Shown in pieces: positions 58,679 to 64,000 of a stretch of 64,000 bases of DNA (position 1 is its first letter; each line of letters starts with the position of its first letter). A program made the translations under genes and the position numbers. Origin of the DNA: Clytia hemisphaerica (lineage: Eukaryota; Cnidaria; Hydrozoa; Leptothecata; Clytiidae); the NCBI GenBank assembly GCA_902728285.1, contig CACVBU010000973.1, forward strand, positions 186,001 to 250,000. The letters are read 5' to 3'. The notes under the pieces are model-generated. The model did no database searches, was not told the DNA's origin, and was given only the letters and a program-made list of their open reading frames with translations.

Positions 58679-61600
58679 TTATCTCCTAACATGAAGGAAA
58701 TTACATCGATCACCATTTCGACAACCTCGCGCTGATTGGAAGTGCTGACAAATTTCTGGAAAAGAAAAGAAAGGAGTGTAAGAATCAAGCAAAATTAATT
58801 GTAGTGGATTTTGACTAATAGATTCTCGAGAAGTCGAATATACAGAGAGCACAAAATAGTATACAGTATAAACTTGCAATTTTGGTTAAATGTAAATATG
58901 ATAATTTTGTCCAGATACTACCATAGATAAGATATATACTTACGTTTTCCACGATTTCCACCACCTCCTCTTGGTGGACCGCCATTTTGATTGTTTTGCC
59001 AATTTCCACCTCTTCCGTTTCCACCGCCATTTCCGCCACGGTTACCGCCCCGGAAATATCCGCGTCCGCCACCACGCCCGTAATTATCTCCACCATTGTA
59101 ATTGTCGTTGTTACGGAAATGTCCACCACCTCGGTTACGATTTTTCCCACCACCTTGTCCTCGATAATTGCTTTGTTGGTCGTAATTATCGTATGAATTG
59201 TCGTAATTATTGCCATTGTAATTTCCATCATCGTAATTATTCCAATCGTCCTGAGAAGATAGTTATTAGAAATTGAAAAAATGAAAAGGATAATACTACA
59301 GAGAGAAAACTTCTGGGTCAAAGAACCGAGAACTCTCACGCCCCATGGATTGAACCAAGAACCGAAATTGCCTTAAGTGACGTTTTTGTTTAAATTCACG
59401 TCTAATAATTTTGTATAAAACACATTTTTTCTATAGAAATATCATTCCCTTGAGAACAGACTTGAGACTCCGAAACATGTCGGAAAAAATCAAAATATAA
59501 TAGCCGCTTTCTTTTTCACCATTCAACACACTAGTTATTAGAAATTTTATGACTTATTTAGGAAAAGACTAATTGATTGATAAGTCCAAGAACTTGTAAA
59601 AGATATTGGCTGGTCTTCACTCACAAGATAAATATAAAGCAGAAAAGAGGGCAAAGAGCAAGTATAAAATTCAAACCTGTGGTGGCATGTTTTGATTAGA
59701 ACCTTCCCATCGTTGCCTTTGATTACCATTATTGTTGAAATTTCCACCTCGGCCACCACCACCACTACCACCACGTGATGCACCACGAAATCGCGGTCCT
59801 TGCCCACCTCGGCCACCGCCGCGAGGATTTGGGATATTCGAGTCGAGTATGGAAGGAATGCCTTCTGTTCCGTTACCAAAACTTTGTTTTTGATTATTAC
59901 CGCCGTTTCCTGAAGATCGTACAAAGAAATTGGTTTAAAAAGGTACAAAGTTTTGTGATCTAGCTTATAGAATATTTGAAAGTCTGTTCATAAATAATAA
60001 CAACTGGAATATTGTTATGCCCATATTCTAACTTTCGGGTGATTGAAGGTAAAAAACTTGAGATTAACCGTCGTTCAACTACTTCTCTCTTTGAGCATAT
60101 GTTAATCATTCAAATTTGGGACGAGATGGAGTTTTTACAAGCTCCTATTTGATTTGGCTGGTCGTTAACCAGTAATAAAACAGTTTTGTTACTTTTTCTA
60201 AAGAACGCGTCATTTTTTTTATTTCCAATTATTGAAGTATCTTATAAAAACTCCATCTCATCTATCAAATTTTGCGTTAAAAATATTACGATATCATTCA
60301 AGATTTACATACGGGATTCACCCGATGTTTACGCGACCCTCAGAATATTCTCTGGTAACCAACTCAAAGTTCAAAGAAAGACAAAATGTGTTCCGAGCGG
60401 AAATTAGTCATGGAAAGCAAATTTCGTTATAATTCTCGTATTCGTGATATTCATGACGTAATATTTCATACAGCAGCATCCAAAAAATACCGAGTGCGTG
60501 CCACTAACTTTGCTTTCGTATAAAAAATATTACGTCATGTATATCATGAATACCAAAATTCATTTTTGAGGACAGTCAAACCAGTTAAAGGTTTTAAGAG
60601 TTTGGAGAGGGATATCAGAAGTTAGGCGAGAGATATTGTTTGTGAGGAAGATTTGAAATCAGGAAGAAATTGGTGAAAAGATCGAAATTTATTACAATGA
60701 AAATATATAATCTTACAGAAATTATATATAAAAAATTTATTGAAAATAAATTGACGATTTTTTTCTTTGTATTGAAATACTCACCGTTAGAATTATTATT
60801 GGGTCCATTTTTCAGTAAATTTTGCATTATACTTTGAACGGCAGGAGACATATCATCTTGGTAATTATTATTTCCACCCGTGTTACGCCCTTGAGGTGGG
60901 GTGGTCGAGGGTGGTGTTTTGGTTGTGGGTGAAGGGATTCTTTCTTCGTCCGGTATGTTAGTGGTTGAAGGTAGCGGAGTGCTAGCGGTCGCTTTGGATG
61001 GAAAGACAGTTCCATCCTGTTTTAAAAAATAGATGTATTTTTATAATGTGAGTTATGGAGTAAGGTTTATAAGGCATTGTTAACTGAAGGGATGAGAAAA
61101 GTTGTTCGAGTTAGGACGGAGACGTAAAGGTAAGAGACTCTACCGTAATATCTGTATTACTGTATTGATATTTCATTTTTTACGCTGCGCTACTCCTCAA
61201 ACAGCGTGTTTCTTAGAAAAATAGGCAGTTTGTAATGTCTTGATTTGCTATCAAAATCATCTTGTGGACATTGTTCTGAAAATAGGGAGAATAAAGCAAT
61301 ATTTACCTCATCATGGGGAATGACGCGGGGTTGTGTTCGTGTACTGTGTTCTTCAGGATCGAAATCTGGTTCTGCTGGACTGTTTGGAAGACTGAAAGTA
61401 AAATGATATAAATCCTGAAAACCGCACGATTAATGTGGGCTTTAAGAACCAAGGGTTGATACTTAACTTTTTTATCTGTCAACACATAGAGGCGCGTCTC
61501 ATTTGCATGTCATATAAAAGAATATCATTAAATACGGAACCGCTTTTTAGAGAGCTAAAATCTGCTCTTGTTTTAGGCTAAAACAAAACAGTAATTAGAT

Positions 61601-63944
61601 ATACACGAAACGGGTATTGAGTAAATATCAATGACGAAGAGCAAACTATTACCTTTCTCTAGTCAGGAAAATGAAAGCTAGTACATTCTTTTCACGTTCA
61701 CTTTGGAGATATTTTTCACGACTCTTCTCGCCAGGAATGAAGTTGGGAACACCTGCGTTATCCACGGGTATGAGACGATTCCACTGAAAAGAGAACATAG
61801 GCTGGTGTATAAATTTGTGACACAATTGCATAATAAACCTAAAAATTATTTTTTGGAACAATTAAATATTTCTGGTACTGGCTTTTGCACCAAAAGTTAT
61901 ATTACCATTTGAGTAAATCAAAAGTTTTCATCATTAAACAATACAACATGATGGAGAGAATACTCAATCTTAGAGAATACTCAGTCTTACCTGTACCATC
62001 TCAGACATCTTATCATCTTCCGAACGGCGATTTTTGAACGCTTGTTTTTCCAATAACAATTCTTGCTGGCGTGCGATGGAAAAGTTTTCAGTATGGACGG
62101 CTAAATAGTAGAGATAAATTGTTGTTACTATGTAAATATTATTACCAATATCATTTGGAAAATATGTACTATCACGAACGGTTTTACTTCGTTCGTTTCG
62201 TTTGAAAAAAAACTTCCTATAAAAATTTGAGGGCCCTTAAAAACCTTTAATGTTGACCTACCTTTTCGCTCTCCAGGTAGTAGTTCGAAATATTCAATTT
62301 GAACCAATTTATCATCAGCAGCCCATGTTATGCTTCTTTTCTTCTTGTTTTTCTTACGTGCTAACGAGCCTTCGTCTACTAGTACAGTGTTATCTGTATC
62401 TTTCAAAGCTTGGTTGGCTGCCTCCTAAAGGAGATCGAAATGATGATTAAAAATATGGCAGTATTGTCAATATGTTTGTTGAGGGTGACATCATTATAAT
62501 ATACACACATCAGTACCAAGAAATCAAGAGACTACAAGGTAGTATTGGTATGCAATCAAAGAATAAATTTGAATTAAATTTAAACAAAGAATTTTTGCCT
62601 TTCTTACTGGTAAAATCGACCCAATCCCTTTGCGGTGTGAAGAGTTGATAGAGAAATAAATCAAGTGCAAACAAAGGGAAATAGAACTTACCACAGCTGG
62701 GGACACAAGTAAGTGTGCTAATGATTCTTCGCTTGTTGTTTCCGGTGAAGCGGGCGTCTCAGCAATTCTAAAATACATGAAATACTTAGTCATTGACCAA
62801 AAGTTCAAAAATAGAGGTAAGTAATAGCTCCAATGAATTTTTTTTAGAAATTTTAAGGTAAATTGGAGGAAAGTTTATAAATTGAATACAGCCAAACTTA
62901 CTTGTCACTGTCAGCTTCCAGTTTCAATTTCTTATCGTCACTCGGTTTGTTCAAAATCTCATCCAAAGGTAGTGTTGTCTAGAGAGTTAAGGAGAAGTAG
63001 AAAATATTTTAATCTTTCATGTTTTTTTTAATGTTTAAAATGGTTATGTACTCAAAGACAAAAATCTATTTTTTAATTTAAAAGATCATAGAAACTAATA
63101 TTATTCAGGAAAATTTTCAATGAATACCTTTTGGTCTTTAGAGTTTGATCTTTTCTTCTTTTTGGATGGTTTCTCAGGAGTCGATGCATTTAAAGCATTC
63201 ATAAAACCAGAAGAATCCGAGATACCTGTAACGAAAGGAAACCAGTATTAGATGTAGATTCTATATGTATACAGATTCAAGTTTACGCAATCTGACATCC
63301 TAGTTGCCTCGCTACCAAAAAGAGTACAAAACAAGAAAGAGTTTTAAATATTTCTTCAAGCTTCCTTACCTTTGTCAGAACTTAGTTTAGCACGTTTTTC
63401 AGGTTTTTCTGTACTTGATTTGCCATCTTCTCTTGGTCTTTTGTTGGAATCTTGAGCTTCGTTATTTCCACCACGAATCATCTCTTTCCATTGTTTGATG
63501 AGCTGACCAGCACTTTTCTTCACATCTAAATATACAAAGCAATATATATGAAAATATTGATGTTCCACATGGGCTTGGCATCATATACCTAGAAATGGTT
63601 AATGATCTTATAATCCAAAATGAATAAATTATTTTGCCAAAAGCTTTAGAAGTTATATTTGCTTACCAACATTCTCCAACTTCGTCATTTGCTTCATCAA
63701 TTTACCAGTGTTTCCTTGTTTGAGTAATTCAACTGTTATTGGCATTATCTTCAAAACCTAGGATATAAATAAAGAAAAGCTTAGAGCTGATAACAACACT
63801 TGATCAACGAGAAGAGTAATCTGGAATCTTAAAAATAAATGAAAACTTACATCAATAAGCTCTAGGAGAACAGGGTAGTTCTGAGACCGTGTGAATTCCA
63901 TGAGCCATTTGTTGAGGATTCCCCAACCACCAGTAGTGAGAAAC
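58679..63944 (-). CDS. PPP1R10: PPP1R10 / PNUTS, nuclear PP1-targeting subunit (N-terminus beyond window)
   Basis: PNUTS tethers protein phosphatase 1 in the nucleus and acts at RNA polymerase II transcription. Fourteen exons are seen: 63944-63851, 63757-63667, 63525-63370, 63225-63128, 62978-62902, 62767-62692, 62424-62262, 62100-61991, 61783-61653, 61391-61307, 61016-60785, 59909-59677, 59250-58944, 58755-58679 (about 642 residues plus stop). The first three finish the TFIIS-N-like domain (TTGGWGILNKWLMEFTR; MPITVELLKQGNTGKLMKQM; QLIKQWKEM). A lysine-rich linker with GFMNALNAS follows. The PP1-docking RVxF motif is KKKRSITW, followed by DDKLVQIEYFEL as in vertebrates. IPGEKSREKYLQSEREKN and FDPEEH match the family. 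The C-terminal half is Gly/Arg/Asn-rich with many RGG boxes. It ends in one CCCH zinc finger, CQHFQSARGCRNGDRCNFLH (C-x8-C-x5-C-x3-H). Exon phases agree throughout. Confidence 0.95.
60127..60255. mobile_element. MITE with TGGAGTTTTTACAAG ends (copy B)
   Basis: TGGAGTTTTTACAAGCTCCT at the left and CTTATAAAAACTCCA at the right, with the core TTACTTTTTCTAAAGAACGC shared with 8059-8196. It lies in the PNUTS intron between the exons at 61016-60785 and 59909-59677. Confidence 0.85.
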
Positions 63945-64000
63945 CTAAAAGATTTAGATATTATCATTAATTTATAAATATCTTTTATAGTTTACAATAA

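Noticed and set aside
58971-59276. Plus-strand His/Asn-rich open frame
   Set aside because: Antisense shadow of the PNUTS RGG exon, produced by its Gly/Arg/Asn codon bias.
58815-59339. 174-codon minus-strand open frame
   Set aside because: It is an alternative frame over the RGG-rich PNUTS exon; the spliced frame with DDWNN and RGG boxes is the coding one.

Overview
The window is nuclear DNA from an AT-rich invertebrate metazoan. All the genes are eukaryotic, carry introns with canonical GT/AG borders (most introns 0.2-4 kb), and encode animal-specific protein families. The intergenic and intronic DNA is crowded with short inverted-repeat elements (MITEs) and tRNA-derived SINEs. The intronless rhodopsin-type receptor and the style of MITEs resemble cnidarian genomes, but nothing in the sequence fixes the phylum, so 'probably cnidarian or another early-branching or marine invertebrate' is an inference only.

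Layout. 1-1352 (-): 5' part of a Cys-loop ligand-gated ion channel, running off the left edge. 1353-6199: gene-free spacer with a piggyBac-like non-autonomous element (2072-3537). 6200-20718 (+): complete 17-exon formin-binding-protein-4 (FNBP4) orthologue, about 904 aa with two WW domains. A single-exon class A GPCR (10691-11683, -) is nested antisense in its intron 6. 22682-28050 (-): unrecognised three-exon gene for a predicted secreted, Thr/Pro/Arg-repeat, Cys-cluster, highly charged protein of about 852 aa. It is disrupted by a 1.69-kb tandem duplication (24286-27675) whose left copy carries three frameshifts. 30287-50952 (-): complete 15-exon RalGDS/RGL-family guanine nucleotide exchange factor, about 863 aa, with an 8.5-kb first intron. 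50953-58678: gene-poor spacer with a full-length SINE, an A/T/C-rich simple repeat and a Tc1/mariner-like non-autonomous element. 58679-63944 (-): fourteen exons of PPP1R10/PNUTS, whose N-terminus lies beyond the right edge.

The genes do not form a pathway. FNBP4 (WW-mediated RNA-processing and formin contacts) and PNUTS (nuclear PP1 targeting at RNA polymerase II) are general nuclear factors. The RalGDS-like protein links Ras-type GTPases to Ral. The ion channel and the GPCR are membrane receptors. FNBP4 and the secreted-protein gene converge. RalGDS and PNUTS lie in tandem on the minus strand.

Most unusual content: (i) the unrecognised secreted protein gene and its tandem duplication, with breakpoints sharing ACTTC; (ii) at least five copies of one MITE family beginning TACACGTTTTTTATAAGAAC; (iii) two SINE families with perfect 11-13 bp target-site duplications, one present in a long and a short form; (iv) a perfect 62-bp-arm palindrome in an FNBP4 intron; and (v) several MITEs placed within about 30 bp of splice sites. 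All exon structures were built by hand from splice signals, reading-frame continuity and family resemblance, with no transcript data.
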